A stretch of 64,000 bases of DNA from the NCBI RefSeq assembly GCF_900188095.1, contig NZ_FZOT01000003.1, positions 62,001-126,000 on the forward strand, given 5' to 3'. The translations under genes were made by a program, and so were the position numbers. Below are positions 9,457-17,647 of the stretch, piece by piece. The notes under the pieces were generated by a model. The model was given only the letters and a program-made list of their open reading frames with translations. It did no database searches and was not told the origin of the DNA. Numbering within the stretch: the first letter of the stretch is position 1; each line of letters begins with the position of its first letter. Source of the stretch: Noviherbaspirillum humi. GTDB lineage: Bacteria > Pseudomonadota > Gammaproteobacteria > Burkholderiales > Burkholderiaceae_D.

Positions 9457-10473
9457 CTATACCGTGGCGATCGGATTCGCCGGCGAGCCGACGGCGCCCG
9501 GCAGATGCAGCGGCGGCGCCGTCAGCAGGAAGGCATGGCGACCATGCCGGGCCAGCCACTCCGCCAGTTCGGACAGATGCCACATCTCGCCCAGCGGCAG
9601 GCCGAGCTTGAACAGGCAGTGCTCGTGTAGCGGCAGCAATGCGCCCTGCGCGCCGGGAGGCAGCGCCTGCCGCCGCTCCTCGACGGCGTAGTTGTCGGCG
9701 GCGATGGCGGCGATGCCGGAATCGGTAATCCATTGCAGCAGGCGGGCGTCGGTGCCGTCGAGCACCGCGCAGGACGTGCGCAGCAGCGCATGGTCGTCCG
9801 TCGTCGCCAGGCTGGCGGCCAGCCGCGCGAAGCCGGTATGCAGGCACAGGATGTCGCCGCTGCGGATCTCGACTCCATCGTCCTCGAGCAGGCGCATCAG
9901 GTCGTCGTAGCCCACCGCATGCCGCACCTGGCCGAAGCGGCGGTGGGCATCGATCAGCACCCCCCGCCCCTGCACGCCGTGCGCGGCGGCGGAGGCCACC
10001 GACAAGGCCTGGGCGCCGCGGTAGTCGGCAAGGGTTTGCGGCGCGTCGCCGGCCACCGAAAAGCCGTTGTAGCCCACCGCCTCCGCCACGCCGTCGCCAT
10101 CGGCATCGAACTGCTGGCAGACGTGGGCCAGGGCGTCCCACTGCGTCGAATACTGCGGGAACAAGGTGACGCTGTCGTCGCTGACGACATCGGTCGCGCC
10201 CGGGACGATCTGCCCCAGCGCATAGCTGAAATACGGCGCGCCGTGATGCATGGCCGGCTGCAGGCGCGGCGGCTGCCGGCGCGGATTCAGTGCCGGCTGG
10301 CGCGGCACGTCGAGCGGCAGGCTGAGGGAGAAGGTGATGCCCTCCGTGACCTCGCGCATCGCCGCCAGGCGCTGCGCCGGGCCGATCAGGTTGAGGCGTC
10401 CGAGCTGGTCGTCCGGACCGAAATCACCCCAGTTCGATCCGGGCGGACGCCGGACCCATCGCTTGCTCGTCAT
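9457..10473 (-). CDS. Cyclase-family metal-dependent hydrolase (kynurenine formamidase fold)
   Basis: 338 residues of the putative cyclase family (PF04199 type). The region YSTQWDALAHV corresponds to the metal-binding HxGTHxD segment in a divergent subfamily that has QWDxLxH; GDILCLHTGFARL matches the family's second conserved block. Members hydrolyse amides, lactones or similar bonds; the substrate here is unknown. Lies fourth in the operon, 22 bases after the upstream Bug gene, so it probably acts on the acid these binding proteins capture or on an intermediate. Ribosome site before the ATG is weak. Confidence 0.85.
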   Translation of the reverse strand: MTSKRWVRRPPGSNWGDFGPDDQLGRLNLIGPAQRLAAMREVTEGITFSLSLPLDVPRQPALNPRRQPPRLQPAMHHGAPYFSYALGQIVPGATDVVSDDSVTLFPQYSTQWDALAHVCQQFDADGDGVAEAVGYNGFSVAGDAPQTLADYRGAQALSVASAAAHGVQGRGVLIDAHRRFGQVRHAVGYDDLMRLLEDDGVEIRSGDILCLHTGFARLAASLATTDDHALLRTSCAVLDGTDARLLQWITDSGIAAIAADNYAVEERRQALPPGAQGALLPLHEHCLFKLGLPLGEMWHLSELAEWLARHGRHAFLLTAPPLHLPGAVGSPANPIATV

Positions 10474-10495
10474 GGCTGTCGCTTTCTCAACCTAT

Positions 10496-11476
10496 TCATT
10501 CGGCGGTGATGTGCTTTTCCTGCGCCACGGTGCGCCACTTCTCGATTTCCTTGCGCACATAGGCGGCGAACTGGTCCGGCGCGACCGACGAGGTCGGCTC
10601 CGCGCCTTCCTGGGCAAAGCGCTCGCGCATCTCGGGCGTGTTGATCACGGTATTGATTTCCGCATTGAGCCTTTCCACGATGGCCGGCGGCGTGCCGGCG
10701 GGCGCGAACACGCCCCACCAGATCTCGACTTCGTAGCCGGGCACGGTATTGGCCAGCGGCGGCACGCCCGGCACCAGGGCGGAAGGCTTCGGCGAGGTCA
10801 CGGCCAGCACCCGCACCTTGCCGGCCTTGAGCTGGCCGAGCGCCGAAGCCGGAGACGCCACCATCATCTGCACCTGGCCGGAGATCATGTCGGTCAGGCC
10901 GGCGGCCGCGCCCTTGTAGGGCACATGCGTCATGTCGGTCTTGGCCATGGCGTTGATCATTTCCGCCGACATCTGGTTGATGGAGCCGATGCCGGCGGAG
11001 GCATAGTTGATCTTGCCCTTGTTGGCGCGCGCGTCGGCGATCAGATCGGCCGCCGTGCGGTAGGGCGACTGGGCGCCGACGGTGATGAGCATCGGCCCGG
11101 TGGCCAGCAGCGACACCGGCGCGAATCCCTTGATCGCGTCGTAAGGCAGGTTCTTCTGCACCGCCGCCGTCGTGGTGAAGGTGGACGAGGTCAGCATCAG
11201 CACCGAGCCGTCCGGCGCGGCGCGGTTGACGAAGCTGGCGCCGATGACGCCGCCGGCGCCCGGCTTGTTGTCCACGATGACGGTGGAGCCGATCTTCGGC
11301 GCCAGCTTCTGCGCCAGCACCCGGGCGAAGGTGTCGTTGCTGGCGCCGGGACCGAACGGCACCACGAGGGTGATGGTCTTGGGCAGCGCGGCCGGCGCTG
11401 CCATGGCGGGCAGCGTGGAAACGAAGGCGGCGGCGCCGATGGCGCAGGCGCCCAGGACGCGGTGAAGGTGGTTCAT
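10496..11476 (-). CDS. Bug-family (TTT) periplasmic solute-binding protein
   Basis: 326 residues from ATG 11476, which has a good AAGGAG site; the frame stays open far upstream but that overlaps the CoA-transferase gene and is not real. Signal peptide MNHLHRVLGACAIGAAAF to about PAMAAPA, then the family blocks ITLVVPFGPGASNDTF, DNKPGAGGVIGA and VPYKGAAAGLTD. Third gene of the operon, between the CoA-transferase (62-base gap) and the cyclase. Expected to bind a carboxylate for uptake. Distinct in sequence from the second Bug of the same operon, so the two may bind different acids. Confidence 0.93.
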   Translation of the reverse strand: MNHLHRVLGACAIGAAAFVSTLPAMAAPAALPKTITLVVPFGPGASNDTFARVLAQKLAPKIGSTVIVDNKPGAGGVIGASFVNRAAPDGSVLMLTSSTFTTTAAVQKNLPYDAIKGFAPVSLLATGPMLITVGAQSPYRTAADLIADARANKGKINYASAGIGSINQMSAEMINAMAKTDMTHVPYKGAAAGLTDMISGQVQMMVASPASALGQLKAGKVRVLAVTSPKPSALVPGVPPLANTVPGYEVEIWWGVFAPAGTPPAIVERLNAEINTVINTPEMRERFAQEGAEPTSSVAPDQFAAYVRKEIEKWRTVAQEKHITAE

Positions 11477-11538
11477 GCGGGTCTCCTTGATATCGTTTAT
11501 TTGGGTCTTGCAAAGGTTTGTGATGCTGGAAGCGGCGC

Positions 11539-12750
11539 TTAATTCCCGAGCACGCCCAGCGAGCGCAGGCGCTCGATTTCCTGCTCGCTGTAGCCGTGCT
11601 GCGCCAGGATGGCGGCCGAATGCTGGCCGGGCAGCGGCGCGGCGAACGGCGCCGGTCCGGGCGTGGCGCCGAACTTGATCGGCTTGCCGAAGCCGCGGTA
11701 GCGGCCCACCAGCGGATGCTCCAGCGTCGCCACCATGTCCTCCGCCAGCACCTGCGGATGATCGAACATGTCTTCGATGCGGCGCACCGCGGCGCACGGC
11801 ACCTGTTCGCCGAACAGCGCTTCCCATTCCAGCGCCGTGCGCGCCTGCAAGGCCGCGCGCAGCCTGGGGACGATCTCGCCGGCGGCCTGGGCGCGCTTGC
11901 GCACCGTGTCGTAGCGCGGGTCGGTCGCCATCTCCGGCAGGCCGACCAGCTCGCACAGGGCTTGCCAGAAATGCGGCGTGTTGGCAGACAGGTAGAGGCT
12001 GCCCTCACGGGTCGGGTGGATGCCGGTGATGCCGCCGGAGCGCATGTCCCGCTCCACCTCCCTGCCCTCGCTCTCGGCCCAGATGAAGCGCGCCGACTGC
12101 ATCGCCAGGGCGCTGCGCAGCAGCGACACGCCGACATACTGGCCCTCGCCGGTGCGTTCCCGGTGCAGCAGCGCGGCGCTTGCGCCCAGCGCCAGCATCG
12201 AGGCGGCGTAGTAGTCGACGATGGAGCCGTAGGCGATTTCCGGCTGCGCCGCGCTCTTGCCCTGGAAAGCGCAGATGCCGGTCATGCTCTGCAGTACCTG
12301 GTCATAGCCGGCCTTGTCCTTCAGCGGGCCGGTCTCGCCGTAACCGGTGACGGCGCAGTACACCAGGCGCGGATTGTCCGGCTTCAGCTGCTCGTAGGCG
12401 ATGCCGAGGCGCGCCGGCACCGACGGCCTGAAGTTGTGCACCAGGACGTCGGCTTCCGCCGCCAGCCGCTTCAGCGCAGCCAGCCCTTCGGGTTGCTTCA
12501 GATCCAGCACCAGCCCGCGCTTGCTGCGGTTGACGCCGAGGAAGGCGCGGCCTTCCTTTTCCAGCGTGGAAGGATACTTGTGCAGGGTATCGCCCTGAGG
12601 CGCTTCGATCTTGATGACTTCCGCGCCGAGGTCGGCCAGCAGCGTGCAGCCATAGGGGCCGGCGATATAGCTGCTCAGGTCCAGCACCCGGATGCCGGAC
12701 AGGGGGCCGGGAAGGTCGGCAGCGTTGCCGGGACGTTTTTCGGTACTCAT
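11539..12750 (-). CDS. CaiB/BaiF family (class III) CoA-transferase
   Basis: 403 residues. N-terminal block LSGIRVLDLSSYIAGPYGC and DLGAEVIKIEAPQGD, then VNRSKRGLVLDLKQPEG are typical of class III CoA-transferases such as formyl-CoA:oxalate or succinyl-CoA:itaconate/citramalate transferases. The catalytic Asp is expected in GYDQVLQSMTG (Asp150). It moves CoA from an acyl-CoA donor to a free acid. Starts 16 bases after the CitE-like lyase gene ends, so the two are co-transcribed: activation followed by CoA-thioester cleavage is the likely pair of steps. Confidence 0.93.
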   Translation of the reverse strand: MSTEKRPGNAADLPGPLSGIRVLDLSSYIAGPYGCTLLADLGAEVIKIEAPQGDTLHKYPSTLEKEGRAFLGVNRSKRGLVLDLKQPEGLAALKRLAAEADVLVHNFRPSVPARLGIAYEQLKPDNPRLVYCAVTGYGETGPLKDKAGYDQVLQSMTGICAFQGKSAAQPEIAYGSIVDYYAASMLALGASAALLHRERTGEGQYVGVSLLRSALAMQSARFIWAESEGREVERDMRSGGITGIHPTREGSLYLSANTPHFWQALCELVGLPEMATDPRYDTVRKRAQAAGEIVPRLRAALQARTALEWEALFGEQVPCAAVRRIEDMFDHPQVLAEDMVATLEHPLVGRYRGFGKPIKFGATPGPAPFAAPLPGQHSAAILAQHGYSEQEIERLRSLGVLGN

Positions 12751-12766
12751 GGATTCGTTCCGTGGA

Positions 12767-13660
12767 TCAAGGGTTGGCGGCAGGCAGGCAGCCGAGTTGC
12801 CGTGCCAGCGCGACGATGGCCTGGGCCCGCTTCGCGAACGGCAGGTCGATCATGCGGCCATCGACGAGCAGCGCGCCGGTGCCTTCCCGCTGCGCCGTGT
12901 CCCAGGCTTCCACCACCCGCAGCGCCCGCTCGATCTCGGCATCGCCGGGACGGAAGGCGGCATTGGCCAGCGCCACCTGGCTGGGATGGATGCAGGTCTT
13001 GCCCATGTAGCCGAGGCGGCGCGCATTCTCCGCCTCGCGCCGGTAGCCTTCCGGGTCCTTGACGTTGGCGAAGGCCGAATCCAGCGCCGGCAGGCCGGCC
13101 TCGCCGGCGGCCAGGCGCATGCTCAGCTGGAGCTGCTGGATGGCCGCCTCGCAGCCGCGGTCGATGCCGAGCGGCTCGAGCAGGTCGCCGAAGCCGAGCT
13201 GCAGGCCGACCACGCGCGGATCGGCGGCGGCGATCTCGGCCGCCAGGCGCAGACCGCGCGGCGACTCGATGTTGGCCAGGATGCCGATCGGGCGCTCGAT
13301 GCCGCGCTCCGCCTCCCGGCGTTCCAGCGCCCGCGCCGCCTTCCGCACGTCTTCCGCCGATTCGGCTTTCGGCAGGTTGAGCACCTGCATCGCCGGCCAG
13401 GCGCAGGCGTCGATGTCGGCCTCGAAGTGCGGCGTATCGAGCGCATTCACGCGGACGATGACGGTCTTGCCCGGCACCGATGCCTCACCGCTGCGCAGGA
13501 AGCGGGTGAGCGCGAGCCGCGCTTCGGCCTTGCGGCTCTCGGATACCGCGTCCTCGAGATCGATGGAGATGGCATCGGCCTCGCCAGCCAGGGCCTTGGC
13601 GAACAGTTCGGGCCGCGAGCCGGGCACGAACAGCTTGCTGCGGATGAGGGGAAGCGTCAT
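12767..13660 (-). CDS. CitE-like / HpcH-HpaI family CoA-ester lyase
   Basis: 297 residues from ATG 13660 (GGAGA site upstream). Opening block LIRSKLFVPGSRPELFAKAL and the acidic metal motif SIDLEDAVSESRKAEAR are characteristic of citrate-lyase beta/malyl-, citramalyl-CoA lyase proteins; Arg and Glu for Mg2+ and CoA-ester binding are present. Cleaves 3-hydroxyacyl-CoA esters such as malyl- or citramalyl-CoA into acetyl-CoA plus an oxoacid. First gene of the leftward operon, divergent from a LysR gene with an inverted repeat between. Exact substrate not determinable. Confidence 0.9.
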   Translation of the reverse strand: MTLPLIRSKLFVPGSRPELFAKALAGEADAISIDLEDAVSESRKAEARLALTRFLRSGEASVPGKTVIVRVNALDTPHFEADIDACAWPAMQVLNLPKAESAEDVRKAARALERREAERGIERPIGILANIESPRGLRLAAEIAAADPRVVGLQLGFGDLLEPLGIDRGCEAAIQQLQLSMRLAAGEAGLPALDSAFANVKDPEGYRREAENARRLGYMGKTCIHPSQVALANAAFRPGDAEIERALRVVEAWDTAQREGTGALLVDGRMIDLPFAKRAQAIVALARQLGCLPAANP

Positions 13661-13741
13661 ATGGGGTGTCTCCGGTGTAATGGGCGGCACGGGTCGTGCG
13701 GCCGTTGCTATGTGAGCCACTATAAGGCCGAATCGCAATCG

Positions 13742-13780
13742 GAAAAACTATACAATCCTAATTTCAGAAAATAGTTTTTC
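13742..13780. promoter_or_regulatory. Candidate LysR operator, perfect 10-bp inverted repeat
   Basis: GAAAAACTAT (13742-13751) and ATAGTTTTTC (13771-13780) are exact reverse complements separated by 19 bases, in an AT-rich patch between the divergent lyase operon and LysR gene. The right arm ends two bases before the LysR ATG, the position expected for autoregulation. Binding by this LysR protein is inferred. Confidence 0.65.
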
Positions 13781-13782
13781 TA

Positions 13783-14670
13783 ATGGATACCCATTTCCTT
13801 CACACCTTCGTCGTGGTCGCCGAACGCGGCTCGATCGCGGCGGCGGCGCGCCAGCTGAACCTGACGCCGGCGGCGGTGGCGCTGCGCATCCAGGCGCTGG
13901 AAAGGGAACTGGATGCCGCCCTGCTGATGCGCTCCGGCCGCAGCATCAAGCCGACCGAGGCCGGCGCCCGCATCCTGCTGCGCGCCCGCCGGCTGCTGCA
14001 GGAAGTGCGCGACCTGAAGGCCGATGCCGCCGAAGAGGAAGTAGCAGGCGAGCTGCAGCTGGGCGCGATCGCAACCGCGCTGAACGGCATGCTGCCCGAC
14101 GTGCTGGCAGGCCTCGGGCGCCAGTATCCGCGCCTGACGGTCCATGTAGTGCCCGGCCCTTCCGATGCGCTGCTCACCCAGGTGCAGCAAGGCAGCCTCG
14201 ACGCCGCCATCATCGTCCAGCCCGAACACGGCTTCGCCAAGACCTGCGACTGGAAAGTGCTGCGGGAAGAACCCCTGGTGGTGCTGGCGCCGCGGGAAGC
14301 GGCCGTCAGCGATCCCGACGAGGCCTTGCGCACCCTGCCCTTCATTCGCTACGACCGCACCACCTACGGCGGACGCATCGCCGATCACTACCTGCGGCGG
14401 GCGGGCATACAGCCGGCGGAGCGTTTCGAGCTGACCTCCCTGACGGCGATCGCGCTGCTGGTGGACCGCGGGCTGGGCGTCGCGCTGGTGCCGGACTGGT
14501 CGCCTCCGTGGCCGGAGGGCCTGTCGCTGCGAAAGCTGCCGATCGCCGGCCGCTCGCACCTGCGGCGGCTCGGGCTGGTCTGGTTCCGGGCGTCGGCCCG
14601 GGTGCGCCTCGTCCATGCGCTGATGGACGAGGCGGTCCGGTGCATGCATCCGGACCCGGATACCGAGTAG
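13783..14670 (+). CDS. LysR-family transcriptional regulator
   Basis: 295 residues with an N-terminal winged helix-turn-helix (TFVVVAERGSIAAAARQLNL, then LTPAAVALRIQALERELDAAL) and a C-terminal effector-binding domain of normal length. Divergent from the five-gene lyase/CoA-transferase/Bug operon, which it most likely controls in response to the acid or its CoA ester. The start codon lies almost inside the intergenic inverted repeat, leaving little room for a leader; no Shine-Dalgarno is visible. Confidence 0.93.
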   Translation: MDTHFLHTFVVVAERGSIAAAARQLNLTPAAVALRIQALERELDAALLMRSGRSIKPTEAGARILLRARRLLQEVRDLKADAAEEEVAGELQLGAIATALNGMLPDVLAGLGRQYPRLTVHVVPGPSDALLTQVQQGSLDAAIIVQPEHGFAKTCDWKVLREEPLVVLAPREAAVSDPDEALRTLPFIRYDRTTYGGRIADHYLRRAGIQPAERFELTSLTAIALLVDRGLGVALVPDWSPPWPEGLSLRKLPIAGRSHLRRLGLVWFRASARVRLVHALMDEAVRCMHPDPDTE

Positions 14671-14741
14671 GCAGTTTCTGCGCCGACATGGTGCCGGCGC
14701 TGCGCCTGCCGCCGACGGTGCAACGGATGCTTGACAGCGCC

Positions 14742-14773
14742 ATATGATGGTCATAATATGATGATCATCATAT
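14742..14773. promoter_or_regulatory. TetR-type operators upstream of tetR-like gene
   Basis: ATATGATGATCATCATAT (14756-14773) is a perfect 18-bp palindrome. Overlapping its left edge, bases 14741-14760 form a second, imperfect copy (CATATGATGG / TCATAATATG, 8 of 10 positions symmetric). They lie 13 bases before the TetR-family start codon. A near-identical palindrome precedes the SDR gene at 15418-15439, which points to one repressor acting on both promoters. Confidence 0.8.
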
Positions 14774-14786
14774 AAATCGCACTGCC

Positions 14787-15377
14787 ATGGCAACCGAATC
14801 CCCCAGCCGCAAGGAAGCCTCCCACATCCGCATCCTCGATGCCGCCGCCCGCGCCATCCGCCGCGCCGGGCATGCCGGCGTCAGCGTCGCCGACGTCATG
14901 AAGGAAGCGGGACTGACCCATGGCGGCTTCTACGCCCATTTCGGCTCGCGCGATGAAATGGTCGCGGCCGCCATCGATTACGCCGGCCAGCAAAGCGGCA
15001 AGAGCCTCGGCAACAGCATGACGCTGCAGCAGGAGAAGGGTACGTCGCCGTTCCGCTCGCTCGTCAATGCCTACCTGTCGCCGCAGCACATGGAATCGCC
15101 CGACGCCGGCTGCGTCGTCGCCGCGCTCGGCTCGGAGATGCCGCGCCAGTCCGACGCCGTGCGAGCGGCTGCCCGCGAGCGCGTGCTGTCGCTGGTCCGC
15201 ACGGTCGAGTCGGTGCTGCCGCCCCCGGCGGCGGCCGAAGCCAGCCATGTGGCCGGGGCCATGGTCGGCGCGCTGCAGATGGCGCGGGTGCTGGGCGGCG
15301 CGGAGGGCAAGGCGCTGCTCGCCGCCAATCGCCGCATCCTGCTCGAACGGTACGACCCGGAAAACGTGAAGCACTGA
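14787..15377 (+). CDS. TetR/AcrR-family transcriptional repressor
   Basis: 196 residues; the N-terminal helix-turn-helix reads IRRAGHAGVSVADVMKEAGL then THGGFYAHFGSRDEMVAAA, a standard TetR DNA-binding domain, followed by a helical ligand-binding domain. Own promoter carries a perfect palindrome and a second site; the same motif precedes the SDR-MFS pair downstream, so it probably represses itself and that pair until an inducer, perhaps the substrate of the SDR enzyme or MFS pump, is bound. A rho-independent terminator follows directly. Confidence 0.93.
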   Translation: MATESPSRKEASHIRILDAAARAIRRAGHAGVSVADVMKEAGLTHGGFYAHFGSRDEMVAAAIDYAGQQSGKSLGNSMTLQQEKGTSPFRSLVNAYLSPQHMESPDAGCVVAALGSEMPRQSDAVRAAARERVLSLVRTVESVLPPPAAAEASHVAGAMVGALQMARVLGGAEGKALLAANRRILLERYDPENVKH

Positions 15378-15386
15378 CCTGCCCGC

Positions 15387-15409
15387 AGTCGCCTTTTGGC
15401 GGCTTTTTT
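15387..15409 (+). terminator. Rho-independent terminator of the TetR-family gene
   Basis: Stem AGTCGCC (15387-15393), TTTT loop, GGCGGCT (15398-15404; one G-T pair), then a run of T. It begins ten bases after the stop codon and separates the repressor transcript from the SDR-MFS unit. Confidence 0.8.
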
Positions 15410-15417
15410 ACCACCAC

Positions 15418-15439
15418 GAATATGATGGTCATCATATTC
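15418..15439. promoter_or_regulatory. TetR-type operator upstream of SDR-MFS operon
   Basis: A 22-bp palindrome, GAATATGATGG then TCATCATATTC, symmetric except at the central bases, shares the ATATGATG/CATCATAT arms with the site before the TetR gene. It lies 26 bases before the SDR start codon. Confidence 0.78.
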
Positions 15440-15465
15440 AATGATGTCCAACGGAAGGAATTGCC

Positions 15466-16173
15466 ATGAAACTGCAGGATGCAACGATTCTCGTCACCGG
15501 CGCCAACCGCGGCCTGGGCCTCGCCTTCGTCCACGCCGCCCTCGAGCGCGGCGCGCGCAAGGTCTATGCCGCCGCCCGCGATCCGCGCCAGGTGACCACG
15601 CCCGGCGTCACGCCGCTGCGGCTGGACGTGCTCGATGAAGCCGGCATCGCGGCGGCGGCCCGGCAATGCGACGACGTCACGCTGGTCATCAACAATGCCG
15701 GCATTGCGAGCGTCGCCGGCATCCTGGGCGAGGCCGGACCCGATGCCCTGCGGCGCCACATGGATACCAATTTCTTCGGCATGCTCCATGTCAGCCGGCA
15801 GTTCGCGCCGATCCTCAAGGCGAATGGCGGCGGCGCGCTGCTGAACGTTCTCTCGGTCGCCAGCTTCGCCAATTCGGTGCCGCTCAGCGCGTATTCGGTT
15901 TCCAAGGCGGCCGCATGGGGGCTGACCAATGCGCTGCGCAACGAACTCGCCGGCCAGGGCACCCAGGTGCTGGCGCTGCATGTCGGCTTCATCGACACCG
16001 ACCTCACCCGCGACTTCGACGTTCCTAAGACCGCTCCGGCGATCGTGGCGGCGCGGGCCTTCGACGCGCTGGAAAGCGGCGCCAGCGAAGTGATGGCCGA
16101 CGACGTCGCCCGCCGGGTCAAGCAAGGCCTGGCCCTCGATACCGCTCCCTACCTGCAGGCGCTCGGCGCCTAA
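15466..16173 (+). CDS. Short-chain dehydrogenase/reductase (SDR)
   Basis: 235 residues, classical SDR. The NAD(P) motif TGANRGLG (about 11-18), NNAG (about 76-79), catalytic Ser in NVLSVASF and YSVSK (Tyr and Lys of the active site) are all present. Reduces or oxidises a carbonyl/alcohol; substrate unknown. AAGGAA lies before the ATG. Followed after 14 bases by an MFS exporter gene, and preceded by a TetR-type operator: the layout of an inducible detoxification unit where one product modifies and the other expels a compound (inference). Confidence 0.92.
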   Translation: MKLQDATILVTGANRGLGLAFVHAALERGARKVYAAARDPRQVTTPGVTPLRLDVLDEAGIAAAARQCDDVTLVINNAGIASVAGILGEAGPDALRRHMDTNFFGMLHVSRQFAPILKANGGGALLNVLSVASFANSVPLSAYSVSKAAAWGLTNALRNELAGQGTQVLALHVGFIDTDLTRDFDVPKTAPAIVAARAFDALESGASEVMADDVARRVKQGLALDTAPYLQALGA

Positions 16174-16187
16174 CCCGAGGAACCATC

Positions 16188-17588
16188 ATGACCCAGCCCT
16201 CCGCCGTTACTGCCGCCGGCCTCAAGCCGGCCGTCTCGCCCTGGCCCACTTTCTGGATCGCCAGCATCGCCGTGCTGCTGGTGTCGATCGACACCACCGT
16301 TCTGTATGCCGCCTTCGGCACGCTGCGCAAGGCTTTCCCGGCCGGCACCGCCGCCGACCTGTCGTGGGTGCTGAATGCCTACACCGTAACCTATGCGGCC
16401 ATGCTGATTCCCTCCGGCGGACTGGCCGACGTCCACGGCCGCAAGAAAATGTTCCTGCTCGGCGCCGCCATCTTCCTCATCGGTTCGGGCGCCTGCGGCG
16501 CCGCCGGTTCGATAGGCATGTTGATCGCGGCACGGGTGGTGCAGGCGATCGGCGCGGCCTTGCTGACTCCGGCCTCGCTGTCCCTCATCCTGGATGCCTT
16601 CCCGCAGCAGAAGCGCGCCGTCGCCGTCAGCCTCTGGGGCGCGGTCGGCGGACTGGCGGCGGCGATCGGCCCGAGCCTCGGCTCGTTCATCGTCGATCTC
16701 TTCGGCTGGTCCTGGGCGTTCTACATCAACCTGCCGATCGGCGCGGTATCGCTCATCTGGGGCATCGGACTGCTGCGCGAATCGCGCATCGCCGGCAAGG
16801 TGCAGCATGTGGACCTGGTCGGCATGCTGCTGCTGATCGCCAGCGTCGGCGGCGCCGCCCTGGCGCTGACCCAGTCCGATGCCGGCCAGTGGACATCCGG
16901 ACAGATCACGACGGTCGCCGCCGTCGCCGGCGCGGCCTTCGTCGCGTTCATCATCTGGGCCGCCCGGGTGCCGCATCCGCTGGTCGATCTGGCGCTGTTC
17001 CGCAGCCGTACCTACAGCGCGGTCAACCTCGCCACGTTCTGCTTCGCCGTCGCATTCGCGATGATGTTCTTCGCCTTCTTTTCCTACATGACCGGCATCT
17101 GGCATTACAGCCTGCCGCTGGCAGGCATTGCCGTCACGCCCGGCCCCCTGATGGTGGTGCCCACCGCCATCATCAGCGGCCGGCTGGCGGCAAAGCACGG
17201 GCACCGGCCCGGCCTGGTGATCGGATCGCTGGTGTATGCGGCGAGCGGATTGTGGCTGGCCCTGGTGCCCGGCACCACGCCCGCCTACTGGACGCAATGG
17301 TTTCCTGCCCTCATGCTCAGCGGCATCGGCGTTGGCATGGTGCTGCCCTCGCTGTCCGGCGCGGCGACGGCGCGCCTGCCGCAGCACCAGTACGGCGTCG
17401 GCAGTGCAGTCAACCAGGCGGTGCGGCAGATCGGGTCGGTGCTCGGTGTGGCGTTGACCGTGGTGCTGCTCGGGCATGAAACGCTGGCACGGGCGGACTT
17501 CGCCGTGCTGTATGGGATGCATGTCGCGCTGGCCCTGCTCACCGGGCTGTGCTGCCTTGCCGTCGACACGCGGCCGAGGAAACTGTAG
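16188..17588 (+). CDS. MFS drug-type exporter, DHA2-like (14 helices)
   Basis: 466 residues, almost entirely hydrophobic helices. The second-helix/loop block GGLADVHGRKKMFLLGAAIF is the MFS A-motif, SIDTTVLYAAFGTL the helix-1 pattern and RVVQAIGAALLTPASLSLIL the antiporter C-region of the EmrB/QacA branch. Likely an H+-driven exporter in the inner membrane. GAGGA precedes the start. Second gene of the TetR-controlled pair, so substrate probably related to that of the SDR enzyme. Confidence 0.9.
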   Translation: MTQPSAVTAAGLKPAVSPWPTFWIASIAVLLVSIDTTVLYAAFGTLRKAFPAGTAADLSWVLNAYTVTYAAMLIPSGGLADVHGRKKMFLLGAAIFLIGSGACGAAGSIGMLIAARVVQAIGAALLTPASLSLILDAFPQQKRAVAVSLWGAVGGLAAAIGPSLGSFIVDLFGWSWAFYINLPIGAVSLIWGIGLLRESRIAGKVQHVDLVGMLLLIASVGGAALALTQSDAGQWTSGQITTVAAVAGAAFVAFIIWAARVPHPLVDLALFRSRTYSAVNLATFCFAVAFAMMFFAFFSYMTGIWHYSLPLAGIAVTPGPLMVVPTAIISGRLAAKHGHRPGLVIGSLVYAASGLWLALVPGTTPAYWTQWFPALMLSGIGVGMVLPSLSGAATARLPQHQYGVGSAVNQAVRQIGSVLGVALTVVLLGHETLARADFAVLYGMHVALALLTGLCCLAVDTRPRKL

Positions 17589-17614
17589 CGACCTGCCGTT
17601 GGGATGAAATTGCT

Positions 17615-17640
17615 GGCGGGCCGCATGCTGCATGCCCGCC
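17615..17640. terminator. Hairpin between convergent MFS and Bug genes
   Basis: GGCGGGC (17615-17621) pairs with GCCCGCC (17634-17640) across a 12-base loop, between two gene ends facing each other. No T-run; termination role is positional inference. Confidence 0.35.
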
Positions 17641-17647
17641 TGCCTGG

